A stretch of DNA of 64,000 bases, from NCBI RefSeq assembly GCF_000682695.1, contig NZ_AWFG01000052.1, forward strand, positions 162,450 to 226,449, written 5' to 3'. A model generated the notes under the pieces. The model was not told where the DNA came from. It made no database searches and was given only the letters and a program-made list of their open reading frames with translations. Origin of the DNA: Hyphomonas chukchiensis. GTDB lineage: Bacteria; Pseudomonadota; Alphaproteobacteria; Caulobacterales; Hyphomonadaceae. Both the position numbers and the translations under genes were made by a program. Of this stretch, positions 1 to 8,579 are shown one piece after another. How positions within the stretch are numbered: position 1 is the first letter of the stretch; the number at the start of each line of letters is the position of its first letter.

Positions 1-945
1 GCGCACCCGGTCGGGATCATCAAGGCGCTTGAACATGGTGCCCGGCTCGAACAGGTTGCCGCCCTGCACCGTGATGAACATGTCGCCGCCATCGAAGCAG
101 CATTTCAGTTTGCCGCCATGGAAAGTCGTCTCCATGTCGACCAGCTTCTGCATCAGGTCGGGCGTCAGCAAGTAGCGGCTCTCGACCTGATCTGTCGTGT
201 AGACTTCAAAGATCTTCTCGAAGACCGGATCCTCAAGGCTCGCGCGCTGCATGCCTTTGCCACCGCCGAACCGGTTGAAGAATCCCGCATCGCGCGTCAC
301 CAGCGTGCGACCATAAAAGGTCTTGTCGAATTCGAAGCGCAGGCACTGGCCCTTGAACACGGTCACCCAGTGCGTGCGTGAACGGCCCTTGGAATCGGTT
401 GTCTGCCGCCGCTCTTCAAGGTGCGCCTCGAACAGCTCGAACTCCACGCCCTTGCGCGCACCGGTAACCAGGTCCTCATAGCTGGCCCTGTCCCAGCTGG
501 GCACGAGACCGATTTCCCGATGCTTGTGGATCGCATCCACCTGCCCGGGATCGGCCGTGAAGCTGAGCTCGAACTGGCGCGCGACGGGCGTGACCAGAAG
601 CGTCTTGGCCTCCTTGGCGAGTTGCGTGACGTCCCGCGAGCCCCACCAGACATAGCCGAACCCGACAATGGCCGCGATGAATGCAACAAATGGCATCTTG
701 GCCACAAAGAGCCCAACCAAAACGCCGACGACACCGATCGCCCCGCCGACATAGCGCGCCTGCCGCGCCTTGCCGACGGCCGCCAGACGGTCACCCTCAC
801 GCGCCTGCAGCGCGGGGCGGATCTCGTCCTGGAAGACTTGTCCGAAATGATGGAAGCCATCCGGCAGGCCGGCAAGGGCCACCGTGATTTCGGGATCCAC
901 CCGTGGCGGCTCGCCGCCGGGAAGGTCAGGTGTCTCGTCCGTCAT
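1..945 (-). CDS. DUF3137 domain protein, C-terminus cut by window edge
   Basis: The minus-strand frame opens with ATG at 945 and stays open to base 1, giving 315 codons without a stop, so the C-terminus lies outside the window. An acidic, proline-rich N-terminus (about 20 residues) is followed by two hydrophobic segments at about residues 65-100 separated by only a few residues, then a soluble domain with the DUF3137 character (charged helices, then a beta-rich part containing the GxxLKCCFDGGDMFITV stretch). DUF3137 proteins are membrane-anchored and of unknown function. It is read in the same direction as the next gene at 969-2003, with only 23 bases between them, so cotranscription is likely. 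The family call rests on my recognition of the overall layout rather than on a diagnostic motif. Confidence 0.7.
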   Translation of the reverse strand, partial: MTDETPDLPGGEPPRVDPEITVALAGLPDGFHHFGQVFQDEIRPALQAREGDRLAAVGKARQARYVGGAIGVVGVLVGLFVAKMPFVAFIAAIVGFGYVWWGSRDVTQLAKEAKTLLVTPVARQFELSFTADPGQVDAIHKHREIGLVPSWDRASYEDLVTGARKGVEFELFEAHLEERRQTTDSKGRSRTHWVTVFKGQCLRFEFDKTFYGRTLVTRDAGFFNRFGGGKGMQRASLEDPVFEKIFEVYTTDQVESRYLLTPDLMQKLVDMETTFHGGKLKCCFDGGDMFITVQGGNLFEPGTMFKRLDDPDRVR

Positions 946-968
946 AGGTCGTCGTTTCGCGTCTGCAT

Positions 969-2003
969 CTATTCGTCTCCTGCTGGCGGATCACGAAATA
1001 TGGCCGTTGATGATCCCGAGGGGCTGATCTCTCCGCGATACATGCCGGCCGAGTTGAATACGAAGTCCACATTCCCGGCCCCATCGATAACGATCACGCC
1101 GCCATCGCCGCCCAGCGCAGCGACTTCGCCTAGCGCCACACCAGCGGCTGTCCCCACTCGTTCGTCCCGGAACTTCACACGGTCGCAGATCGTCTTGGCA
1201 ACACCGACGCGGATGAAGTACTCGCCATGGCCTGTGGCTGACACGGCGCAGACGCCATTCTCGGCATAGGTCGCCGCACCGATCAGCGGCGCATCGCCCA
1301 CACGGCCCGGCGCTTTGGCTGTCATGCCGCCCGTCGTGGTCGCCGCCGCCAAATTGCCTTCGCTGTCTATTGCCACCGCGCCAACCGTACCGAAGCGCTC
1401 TTCATCCGAGCGCAGTGCGGCGAGCGGCTTGGCCTCCCGCGCTTCAAGCAGCCGGTCCAGCGCCTCACGCCGCCTGTCAGTGTCGAAATAGGTGTTTACA
1501 ACCATCTCAAGCCCCTGCCCGTCAGCAAAGGCATCCGCGCCCGGCCCGGCGAACATGACATGCTCTGACTTGTCCATAACGGCCCGCGCCGCGAGGATCG
1601 GGTTCTTGACCCGCATGACGCCCGCGACGGCGCCCGCATCACGGTCGCGTCCGTCCATGATCGAAGCGTCCAGCTCATGTGTGCCATTGGCCGCGAACAC
1701 GGCGCCATAACCGGCATTGAACAGCGGATTGTTTTCCATCGGAATGACAGCGGCCTGCACCGCGTCCACCGCGCTGCCGCCTTCACGCAGCACGGCCGCC
1801 CCGGCTTCCAGCGCCGCGTTGAGACCCGCAGTATAGGCCGCCTCTTCTTCCGGCGTCATGTTCTCGCGCAGGATCACGCCTGCGCCGCCATGGATCGCAA
1901 GATGCCATTTGGGGGCCGCAACGGGCTCAGGTTCAACCGGAGTTGCACACGCCGCCAGGAACAGGCCAGCACCCGCCAGGATCGTCAGGGATTTCAGTGT
2001 CAT
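969..2003 (-). CDS. Isoaspartyl peptidase / L-asparaginase (Ntn hydrolase), lipoprotein form
   Basis: Plant-type asparaginase/isoaspartyl dipeptidase, 344 aa. Enzymes of this family cleave themselves in front of a threonine that becomes the nucleophile, then hydrolyse L-asparagine or beta-aspartyl dipeptides. The key site is visible: G205-T206-V-G-A-V-A, and the N-terminal HGGAG motif is at about residue 38. The N-terminus is a lipoprotein signal with the lipobox L-A-A-C, lipidated cysteine predicted at C19, so this copy should sit in the periplasm attached to a membrane, whereas many bacterial homologues are cytoplasmic. A role in degrading isoaspartyl peptides would fit loosely with the protein-isoaspartate repair gene at 7268-7921, but they are not adjacent. 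Confidence 0.9.
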   Translation of the reverse strand: MTLKSLTILAGAGLFLAACATPVEPEPVAAPKWHLAIHGGAGVILRENMTPEEEAAYTAGLNAALEAGAAVLREGGSAVDAVQAAVIPMENNPLFNAGYGAVFAANGTHELDASIMDGRDRDAGAVAGVMRVKNPILAARAVMDKSEHVMFAGPGADAFADGQGLEMVVNTYFDTDRRREALDRLLEAREAKPLAALRSDEERFGTVGAVAIDSEGNLAAATTTGGMTAKAPGRVGDAPLIGAATYAENGVCAVSATGHGEYFIRVGVAKTICDRVKFRDERVGTAAGVALGEVAALGGDGGVIVIDGAGNVDFVFNSAGMYRGEISPSGSSTAIFRDPPAGDE

Positions 2004-2043
2004 CGCCGCCTCCAGTTTGCTGAAGGCAGGATGGACTGATTAC

Positions 2044-4989
2044 CTAGAGGTCTTCAAGGCTTTTGCGGGCGGCCTTGAGCTTTTCACGGCGGCCCGTCCA
2101 GTCGACGATACGCTCGCGGTTCTCTTCCACGATCTCGGGCGGCGCTTTCGAAACGAAGGCCTCGTTGCCGAGCTTCTTCTCGGTGGACATGATATCCTTG
2201 TCGAGTTGGCCGATCTCCTTGTCGAGCCGATTGCGCGCTTCGGCCACGTCGATCTGATCGGCAATACCGAGCGCCACGACCGTTTCGCCAACAACCGTGG
2301 AGACGGCGCCATCCGGAACCGCCTCACTGACAACAATGTCTTCAAGGCGCGCGATGCGTTTGAGGATATCTTCGTGTCGGTAAGCGCGATCCTCGATGAC
2401 CGGCCCGGCATTGACCAGCGACAGCGGAATCTTCGAGCCTGCCGGCACGCCAAGATCGTTGCGCAGCGAGCGCACTTCCGTGATCAGGTCGATCACCCAC
2501 TGGATCTCGTCATCGGCTCCCGCATCGCGCGCGATATCATATTGCGGCCAGGACTGGAGCATCAGGAAACCCTGTTCGTCCACACGGCCCGCGGCGCGGC
2601 GCTCCCACAGCTCTTCCGTCACGAACGGCATGAACGGGTGGAGCAGTTTCAGCGTCTCGTCCAGCACATAGCCGCAAACGTCGCGCGTCTCCTGCTTGGC
2701 CGTATCGTCCATGCCCATCAGCAGCGGCTTGATGAGTTCGAGATACCAGTCGCACAGTACGTTCCAGATGAACTTGTAGAGCGCGCCCGCCGCATCGTTG
2801 AAACGGTATTCCTCAATGGCTTTCGTGGCTTCGGCTTCGCAGGCGTCAAGCTCGCCAAGAACCCAGCGGTTCACGGGGCTCGTCACCTTGGCGAAATCGA
2901 TCTCGCCCGGCGCGCCGCATTCGTTCATCTCGGCAAAGCGCGCCGCGTTCCACAGCTTGGTTGCGAAGTTGCGGTTGCTTTCGACGGCCTGTTTCGAGAG
3001 GCGGATATTGCGCCCCTGACCGGCCATGCGGCCCATTGTGAAGCGCAGCGCGTCGGCGCCATATTCGTTCACCAGTTCCAGCGGGTCCATCACGTTGCCC
3101 TTGGACTTGGACATCTTCTGGCCCTTCTCGTCGAGAACGAGGGCGTGGATATAGACATCCTTGAACGGAACTTCGCCCATGAACTCAATGCCCATCATCA
3201 TCATCCGGGCAACCCAGAAGAAGATGATGTCGAAGGCCGTGATGAGCGTGGCAGTCGGGTAGAAGGTTTCCAGCTCAGGCGTCTTGTCTGGCCAGCCCAT
3301 GGTCGAGAACGGCCAGAGCGCGGAGGAGAACCATGTGTCGAGGACGTCTTCGTCCTGTTTCAGCACTTCTTTGCGAAACTCCTCAATTCGCCCCGACGAT
3401 CGTAGAATTGCAGAATTCAACATGAGGTCGGTTGGATCCGAAGCATCGGGATCAGATTCGTTTTCCTCAAGCAGCGACCGTGCCGATGGCGAGAATCTCG
3501 AAAGAACCCAAGCCAGTTCCGAGTGGGGAATTGTCACTTCTCGTGACGATGGGTCCTGAGTAAATGGACGTTCTTCCTCCCGCAGCAAAGAAGCCCAAGC
3601 ATCACCCTCGGTATTGCAAACAAATATCGATCCGTTTGGACCAAACCATGCCGGGATCCGGTGTCCCCACCAGAGCTGGCGGCTGACGCACCATGGCTGG
3701 ATGTTGTCCATCCAGTTGTAATAGGTCTTTTCCCAGTTCTCGGGCACGAAACGGGTCTTGCCCTCTTTTACCGCAGCGATGGCAGGCTGGGCCATGGTCT
3801 TGGCGTCGACATACCACTGGTCGGTCATCCACGGCTCGATGACCACGTTGGAGCGGTCGCCAAAGGGCTGTTCGATCTTGAGGTTCTCGATTTCCTGCAG
3901 CATTTCAAGCGCCTCGAACGTCTCCACCACTTTCTTGCGTGCATCGAACCGGTCAAGCCCGCGATAGTCCGCCGGTATGCCAGCCGCGTCCGCATCCGCG
4001 CCATCAACGATGTGCGCCGTGGCGTTCAGGATGTTCAGCGGCGTATGTCCAGCGCGCTTGCCGACTTCGAAATCGTTGAAGTCATGCGCAGGCGTGATCT
4101 TCACCGCGCCGGAGCCCTTTTCAGGGTTCGCATAGTCGTCCGCGATGATCGGCACGCGGCGGCCAACGATGGGCAGCTCCACGAACTTGCCGACGAGGCC
4201 CGCATAGCGTTCGTCATCCGGATGCACGGCCACGCCCGTATCGCCAAGCATGGTTTCAGGGCGCGAGGTGGCGACGACGATATAGTTGCGCGTCTCGGTG
4301 CCGGTGACGTTTCCGTCCTCGTCCTTGACGGGATGCTCATAGGTCACGCCGTCTGCGAGCGGATAGCGCAGGTGCCAGTAATGGCCGTTGACTTCGCGCT
4401 GGTCGACTTCGAGGTCCGAGATCGCCGTCTGGAAATGCGGGTCCCAGTTCACGAGGCGCTTGTCGCGGTAGATCAGGCCCTTCTTGTAGAGTTCGACGAA
4501 CACTTTGGTGACGGCGCGCATCATATTGTTGTCGGGCTCGGCCCGGTCGCCCATCGTGAAGGCGAGGCGCGACCAGTCGCAAGAGGCGCCAAGGCGCTTC
4601 AGCTGGCCAACGATGGCACCGCCGGATTCCTCTTTCCACGCCCAGACGCGATCAACAAAGGCGTCACGGCCCATCTCGCGGCGGCTTTCATTGCCTGCCT
4701 CGGCCAGCTGGCGCTCGACGACCATCTGCGTGGCGATGCCCGCATGGTCGGTGCCCGCCTGCCAGAGCACGTTCTTGCCGCGCATGCGCTCGAAGCGGAC
4801 CAGAACGTCCTGCAGCGTATTGTTCAGCGCGTGGCCCATGTGCAGCACGCCGGTGACGTTCGGCGGCGGGATAACGATGGAATAGGCTTGTGCGCTGGTG
4901 TCGCCCGAAGGCTTGAAGCATCCGCGCGCCTCCCAGGCCTTGTAGAGGCGTGTTTCGGCTTCGGCGGGGTCAAATCGTTGGTCGAGCAT
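2044..4989 (-). CDS. valS: Valyl-tRNA synthetase with an extra in-frame insertion
   Basis: Class I aminoacyl-tRNA synthetase charging tRNA-Val, 981 aa. The HIGH-type signature is H50-M-G-H53 following PPPNVTGVL, and the KMSKS loop is at about residues 625-629. The editing domain (CP1) lies between them, with the TSRPETMLGDT and DHAGI motifs, and the C-terminal coiled coil ends in KAARKSLEDL. Between the GHRIPAWFGP motif (about 443-452) and QDEDVLDTWFSSALWP (about 544-559) there are about 90 residues where the bacterial enzyme usually has about 25-30, so roughly 60 residues are extra. The DNA of this part, about 3366-3640, is AT-richer than the rest of the gene. The frame is intact, so the enzyme is presumably functional. 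Its position beside popZ, a tolC gene and pcm matches conserved alphaproteobacterial order. Confidence 0.97.
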   Translation of the reverse strand: MLDQRFDPAEAETRLYKAWEARGCFKPSGDTSAQAYSIVIPPPNVTGVLHMGHALNNTLQDVLVRFERMRGKNVLWQAGTDHAGIATQMVVERQLAEAGNESRREMGRDAFVDRVWAWKEESGGAIVGQLKRLGASCDWSRLAFTMGDRAEPDNNMMRAVTKVFVELYKKGLIYRDKRLVNWDPHFQTAISDLEVDQREVNGHYWHLRYPLADGVTYEHPVKDEDGNVTGTETRNYIVVATSRPETMLGDTGVAVHPDDERYAGLVGKFVELPIVGRRVPIIADDYANPEKGSGAVKITPAHDFNDFEVGKRAGHTPLNILNATAHIVDGADADAAGIPADYRGLDRFDARKKVVETFEALEMLQEIENLKIEQPFGDRSNVVIEPWMTDQWYVDAKTMAQPAIAAVKEGKTRFVPENWEKTYYNWMDNIQPWCVSRQLWWGHRIPAWFGPNGSIFVCNTEGDAWASLLREEERPFTQDPSSREVTIPHSELAWVLSRFSPSARSLLEENESDPDASDPTDLMLNSAILRSSGRIEEFRKEVLKQDEDVLDTWFSSALWPFSTMGWPDKTPELETFYPTATLITAFDIIFFWVARMMMMGIEFMGEVPFKDVYIHALVLDEKGQKMSKSKGNVMDPLELVNEYGADALRFTMGRMAGQGRNIRLSKQAVESNRNFATKLWNAARFAEMNECGAPGEIDFAKVTSPVNRWVLGELDACEAEATKAIEEYRFNDAAGALYKFIWNVLCDWYLELIKPLLMGMDDTAKQETRDVCGYVLDETLKLLHPFMPFVTEELWERRAAGRVDEQGFLMLQSWPQYDIARDAGADDEIQWVIDLITEVRSLRNDLGVPAGSKIPLSLVNAGPVIEDRAYRHEDILKRIARLEDIVVSEAVPDGAVSTVVGETVVALGIADQIDVAEARNRLDKEIGQLDKDIMSTEKKLGNEAFVSKAPPEIVEENRERIVDWTGRREKLKAARKSLEDL

Positions 4990-5011
4990 GGGTCAGGCGT
5001 ATTCCAGGGCA

Positions 5012-5043
5012 AAAGAAAAGGGCGCGCCGGTGGCAGCGCGCCC
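5012..5043 (-). terminator. Rho-independent terminator after the popZ-like gene
   Basis: On the minus strand GGGCGCGC (5043-5036) pairs with GCGCGCCC (5027-5020) around an 8-base loop and is followed by the T-rich run CTTTTCTTTT. It lies 29 bases after the end of the DUF2497 gene and 30 bases before valS, in the right orientation to end popZ transcription. Confidence 0.75.
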
Positions 5044-5071
5044 TTCCCTATAAACAATTTGGCGGGAGAGG

Positions 5072-5743
5072 CTAGCGCGCCATGCGGGCGATGCGCTGTA
5101 CTTCCGCTTCGACCTTTTCCTCGACAATGCCGGGCAGGTTGGCGTCGAGCCAGTCCTTGATCATCGGCTTGAGCAGCTCACGAACGAGGCCCTCGATCGT
5201 GTTGTCGCCGCCGAAATCCATCCGGGAGATCAGCTTGCCGAGCGCGCCGGCGGCGGCATCGGATGTCGACTCGTCAGTCAGGACGGTCTGCTGGTAGCGG
5301 GCGCTGGCGGGCATTTCATTCTCCACGGGAGCATAGGCTTTTTGACGGGGGGCAGGTGCCGGAATGGGTTCCGGCTCGGGTTCAGGTTCATGACGGAACG
5401 TGGGGGCCGGCTCAGGCTCTTCGACAGAGCGGGCCGCGCTGAGCAGGTCCTCGAAGGAATCGGCAGGCTCCGGCTCGCTTTCCTCGGCAACCTGTTCCGG
5501 CTCTTCGAGAACGAACGTGTCATCTTCCTCAGCCTCGAAGATGCTGTCATCGGCATCTTCCTCAACCGGGTCGAACGTCATGTCGGAGAAACCGCCATCA
5601 TCCGCTTCTTCGAGTGCTTCCTCGCGAACGGGAGTCGGCGCACCGGGACGGCGGGCCGTGCTGGCATCGTCCTCTGAGATTATCTTGCGGATCGACGCGA
5701 GGATTTCCTCCATCGTCGGTTCCTTGTGCGCTTCGTTGGCCAT
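5072..5743 (-). CDS. popZ: PopZ-like polar organizing protein (DUF2497)
   Basis: 223 aa protein with the layout of PopZ: a short conserved N-terminal helix (EPTMEEILASIRKIISED, about residues 8-25), a long acidic and proline-rich spacer rich in E-P-E-P and D-D repeats (about 30-150), and a conserved amphipathic C-terminal helical region (GLVRELLKPMIKDWLDANLP, then EEKVEAEVQRIAR, about 183-221). In Caulobacter PopZ polymerises at the cell poles through the C-terminal part, while the N-terminal helix binds client proteins such as ParB; the spacer keeps the condensate fluid. Its place next to valS is as in Caulobacter. The DUF2497 assignment is strong; that it makes a polar matrix in this organism is inferred from the family. 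Confidence 0.9.
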   Translation of the reverse strand: MANEAHKEPTMEEILASIRKIISEDDASTARRPGAPTPVREEALEEADDGGFSDMTFDPVEEDADDSIFEAEEDDTFVLEEPEQVAEESEPEPADSFEDLLSAARSVEEPEPAPTFRHEPEPEPEPIPAPAPRQKAYAPVENEMPASARYQQTVLTDESTSDAAAGALGKLISRMDFGGDNTIEGLVRELLKPMIKDWLDANLPGIVEEKVEAEVQRIARMAR

Positions 5744-5829
5744 GTCAGCCCCTTACTCTTTACCCATCAGAATCAGTACAGGTTAATGGGTAAGATGTAT
5801 CGGTTAACAACCGCTTGACGATGTTAACC

Positions 5830-7134
5830 TTATTCGATTTCCGGCGCGGCGCCAGTGGGAACCGGCTTGTCCAGCTCGCCAGCCGCACGCAGAAGTCGAA
5901 ACGCGGCAACATACGCGTCACGCTCGGACTGCACGAGCGCCAGACGCGCCTCGAACAGCTGTTGTTCCTGGTCCAGAACGTCCAGCGTGGTGCGAACGCC
6001 AACGGCGAGTTCTTCCTTGGCGCCATCATAGGCAATTTCGGCCGCATCGACCTGGCGCTTGGAGGCCTCAATCGAGCGTAGCGACGCATCATAGCCATAC
6101 CAGGCCTGTGCGATCTGTGCGCGAACCTGGCGCTCAAGCACGTCGATCTGCTGGCGCGCCTGGTCGCGGCGCAGGCGCGCTTCGCTGACCTGGCTCTTGA
6201 TCAGGCCACCCGAGAGAATCGGTATCGAGCCCTGCGCGACGGCCGAAACGCTCGTGTTGCGCTGCTCCGGATCGCCATAGGTCGATTCGACACCGGCTGT
6301 GCCGACAAGGTTGATCTGTGGCCGGTACTGCGACTTGGCGACGGAAATAGCCTCGTTCGCGGCGCGCTCGGAATGCCGGGCAGCCTGGATGTCGGGATTG
6401 CCGTCCAGCGCGATCTGAATGGCCTCTTCAATGGAACCCGGCAGGGGCGGCACGGGTGGCGGCGGGGGCAGGTCGCCCGGCTTCAGGCTGGTGAGGAACT
6501 GGTAATTGGCTTCGCTCGCCTCAAGCTGCGCCTCGGCCCCGGCCAGCGCGGCACGGGCCCCTTCAAGGCGCGCATTGGACAGCGAGACATCGGTCCGTGT
6601 GACAACGCCCACTTCGAATCGGTCATCTGCGGCGCGGACCTGCTCGCCGGTGACGTCGACATTGTTCTTGCGAATCGTAACCGCCTCTCGGTCGCGACGC
6701 ACGTCCACATAGGCCGTCACGACCTGCAGGATCATGTCCTGCTGGGCGGCATCATATTGCGACTTGGCCGCACTGATTCCCGCTTTGGCCTGACGGATCC
6801 CGGCACTGACACGCCCGCCCGTATAGAGCGGCTGCACGGCCTGGACCTGCGCGCTGGCAATCGGACGGTCGCCAAGCCCGAAGGCAAATGGCGACGTCGT
6901 ATCGACATATTCATAACCGGCGCTGCCAACGACGTTCACCGTCGTGCGCCGCCCGGACCGGGCCTGCTCCAGGCTTTCGCGTGCCACATCGGTCTCATAA
7001 CGCTGGATATCGAGCTGGGGGTTCGTCGCAAAGGCCGAGGCAATCGCCTGATCAAGCGTTTCCGCTGATGCAGAGCTTCCGGCAATCATCGCAACGACCG
7101 CCGCACCCATAAGGCAACGATACTTCACACGCAT
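5830..7134 (-). CDS. TolC-family outer membrane channel
   Basis: 434 aa outer membrane factor of a tripartite export system. A Sec signal peptide ends in ASAETL (cleavage after about residue 24). The mature part shows the internal duplication of TolC proteins: two halves each with long heptad-like helices and an NPQLD / NPDIQAAR start (about residues 37 and 245), and the C-terminal ALVQSERDAYVAAFRLLRAAGEL stretch typical of the family. No inner membrane pump or adaptor gene is next to it, as is normal for this locus in alphaproteobacteria, so it may serve several pumps or type I secretion. A 17-bp palindrome 56 bp upstream (7190-7206) suggests control by a TetR-type repressor. Confidence 0.93.
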   Translation of the reverse strand: MRVKYRCLMGAAVVAMIAGSSASAETLDQAIASAFATNPQLDIQRYETDVARESLEQARSGRRTTVNVVGSAGYEYVDTTSPFAFGLGDRPIASAQVQAVQPLYTGGRVSAGIRQAKAGISAAKSQYDAAQQDMILQVVTAYVDVRRDREAVTIRKNNVDVTGEQVRAADDRFEVGVVTRTDVSLSNARLEGARAALAGAEAQLEASEANYQFLTSLKPGDLPPPPPVPPLPGSIEEAIQIALDGNPDIQAARHSERAANEAISVAKSQYRPQINLVGTAGVESTYGDPEQRNTSVSAVAQGSIPILSGGLIKSQVSEARLRRDQARQQIDVLERQVRAQIAQAWYGYDASLRSIEASKRQVDAAEIAYDGAKEELAVGVRTTLDVLDQEQQLFEARLALVQSERDAYVAAFRLLRAAGELDKPVPTGAAPEIE

Positions 7135-7189
7135 CCTGAGCTCCTTGATAACCCGGTTTCAGCAGCATCATATAGCGACGCCCAAAGAT

Positions 7190-7206
7190 AGTGAACACTG
7201 TTCACT
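7190..7206. promoter_or_regulatory. Inverted repeat AGTGAAC-N3-GTTCACT upstream of tolC
   Basis: AGTGAACACTGTTCACT is a 7+7 bp perfect inverted repeat with a 3-bp centre. It lies between the divergently unrelated pcm end (7268) and the tolC start (7134), 56 bp before the tolC start codon. The symmetry, length and GTGAAC half-site are typical of TetR-family operators controlling efflux genes. No regulator gene lies nearby, so the binding protein would be encoded elsewhere. Confidence 0.6.
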
Positions 7207-7267
7207 TTCCTGGAGTCTTAAACACTGAATATAATTCTGGTGATGCGGGCAATCAGCGCAGTCCGGC

Positions 7268-7921
7268 CTAGAAAACGAAGGCCTGCTTGCGGTTGAACTG
7301 CTCGAACTTGGGCGGGAAGGCGTCAAAACCGTCGCGCGCCGCAACCGTATCGCCCGCCTTCGTGAACACTTTCGCGCGGCCAAGGCCTTCGCGCTCCATG
7401 ACAACGGCCGCGAGTCGTCCGCCATCAGCCAGTTGAGCTGTCCACGCGTCCGGAACGGTTTCGACCATGCCACACACATAAATCACGTCGAACGGCGCCT
7501 GGTCAGGCAGGCCAGCCGCAATACCGCCTTCAACGGCCACGGCGCGGTCAAGGCCAAGCGTCGCAAAGCGTTCAGACATGGCGTCGACCAGCTCGGTCGT
7601 TTCCTCAAGTGCGATGACGGTTTCCGACAGGTGGCTGATGAGGGCGGCCTCATAGCCGGCCCCTGCCCCGATCACGAGAACGATATCGCTCGGACGAATC
7701 CCGGCCAGCTTGATCAGCTTGCCTGTGTCGCGCGGAATCCAGAGCGAACGGCCCGGCGATGTCGCGATTTCCAGTTCGGAATAGGCCACTGACTTGCGGG
7801 AGTTCGGCACGAAAGCCTCACGCGGCGTGCGAAGGAAGGCCGAGACGATCGGCGCATCGGAGACATCATTGGGGCGGATCTGGCTATCCACCATGATTTC
7901 ACGGGCTGCGTCATAGCTCAT
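7268..7921 (-). CDS. pcm: Protein-L-isoaspartate O-methyltransferase family protein
   Basis: 217 aa SAM-dependent methyltransferase of the PCMT family, which methylates L-isoaspartyl residues in aged proteins as the first step of their repair. The SAM-binding loop is VLVIGAGAGYEAALISHL (about residues 79-96); the conserved region before it holds the DVSDAPIVSAFLRTPREAFVP motif, and the post-I motif V-I-A-L-E-E follows at about 103. It belongs to the shorter alphaproteobacterial type in which some active-site residues of the E. coli enzyme differ, so strict Pcm activity is not certain. Its location upstream of tolC, valS and popZ is conserved in alphaproteobacteria. Confidence 0.88.
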   Translation of the reverse strand: MSYDAAREIMVDSQIRPNDVSDAPIVSAFLRTPREAFVPNSRKSVAYSELEIATSPGRSLWIPRDTGKLIKLAGIRPSDIVLVIGAGAGYEAALISHLSETVIALEETTELVDAMSERFATLGLDRAVAVEGGIAAGLPDQAPFDVIYVCGMVETVPDAWTAQLADGGRLAAVVMEREGLGRAKVFTKAGDTVAARDGFDAFPPKFEQFNRKQAFVF

Positions 7922-8066
7922 GGGCGCATGCTTCCCTCTGGTAAAAACGGATCAGAACCGCCCTTTAGCATGGGCCGCGCCCCGCGCAATGCGCGATAAA
8001 CGCACGGGGGCTGAAAACGCTGATTGAAAGCCTGCCTTTTGCTTGCTAGTGACGCGCCTCTGGTCA

Positions 8067-8140
8067 GGCTCTATGGCGGAGTGGTGACGCAGCGGATTGC
8101 AAATCCGCGCACCCCGGTTCGATTCCGGGTGGAGCCTCCA
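8067..8140 (+). tRNA. tRNA-Cys (GCA)
   Basis: 74-nt cloverleaf with encoded CCA. Acceptor GGCTCTA (8067-8073) pairs with TGGAGCC (8130-8136); anticodon stem GCGGA/TCCGC encloses TTGCAAA with anticodon GCA at 8099-8101; the T-arm is CCCGG-TTCGATT-CCGGG. Confidence 0.96.
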
Positions 8141-8247
8141 GACCCAATCCACAGATTTGGATCATTCTTAACGCATTCTTGCGCTAATTTTGCGCGTTTG
8201 CTGGTTAATCATTTACGGCGCGTTAACCAATTCGGGCGATCTTGGGC

Positions 8248-8412
8248 ATGTCTTCTCTTGGAGACACCCACCATCACCCAACGCCTCGGCGGGAGCTTTC
8301 AGCTTCCGCCATTTTTTTGTCCGAACACAAGTTTTTGGACAGGAGCAGCATGTTGGGGCTTGAACCGGATCATCGGTCTGCTATTCACCCGCTCTCGGCT
8401 GATCCGCGATAG
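8248..8412 (+). other. Possible leader ORF with three His codons, overlapping a terminator
   Basis: A 54-codon ORF starts at ATG 8248, reads MSSLGDTHHHPTPRRELS and continues through the hairpin at 8288-8318; it ends at a TAG inside the tRNA-Asn gene. Three consecutive His codons just before a strong terminator resemble an attenuation leader, but no his gene follows and no clear ribosome-binding site precedes the ATG. It may be chance. It is listed because the terminator has no other gene to serve. Confidence 0.2.
8288..8318 (+). terminator. Strong rho-independent terminator between tRNA-Cys and tRNA-Asn
   Basis: GGCGGGAGCT (8288-8297) pairs with AGCTTCCGCC (8301-8310) around the 3-base loop TTC, one G-T pair, and is followed by A and seven T (8312-8318). 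It lies 148 bases after tRNA-Cys, so the tRNA-Cys transcript or a short unannotated RNA in between ends here. Confidence 0.8.
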
Positions 8413-8478
8413 CTCAGTTGGTAGAGCAGGCGACTGTTAATCGCCCGGTCGTAGGTTCGAGTCCTACTCGCGGAGCCA
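8403..8478 (+). tRNA. tRNA-Asn (GTT)
   Basis: 76-nt cloverleaf with encoded CCA. Acceptor TCCGCGA (8403-8409) pairs with TCGCGGA (8468-8474); anticodon GTT is at 8436-8438 in loop CTGTTAA; the T-arm is GTAGG-TTCGAGT-CCTAC. It is the last core feature before the accessory DNA. Confidence 0.97.
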
Positions 8479-8522
8479 ACAACCTCACGCAACTAATTGT
8501 TTTTATTGTGTTATTTCTATTT

Positions 8523-8579
8523 TTAAACAATTTCGCCCCACAACCCGCCCCACAAAAAAGCCGGGTATGGTGCAACCGT
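8523..8579 (-). pseudogene. Probable C-terminal scar of a tyrosine recombinase
   Basis: Forty-odd bases after tRNA-Asn, the minus strand encodes TVAPYPAFLWGGLWGEIV followed by a stop. Tails with a W-G-G-x-W-G motif are common at the very C-terminus of tRNA-targeting integrases in alphaproteobacteria. Nothing recognisable as the catalytic domain precedes it, so if the reading is right only the last codons of an integrase remain. This is recognition of a short tail only. Confidence 0.3.

Noticed and set aside
421..1269. Long plus-strand open frame of 282 codons
   Set aside because: It is antisense to the DUF3137 and asparaginase genes, which have clear families; high GC makes such shadows common.
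1858..5160. Two plus-strand open frames of about 500 codons each opposite valS
   Set aside because: Antisense shadows of an unmistakable valS; no domain or ribosome-binding site.
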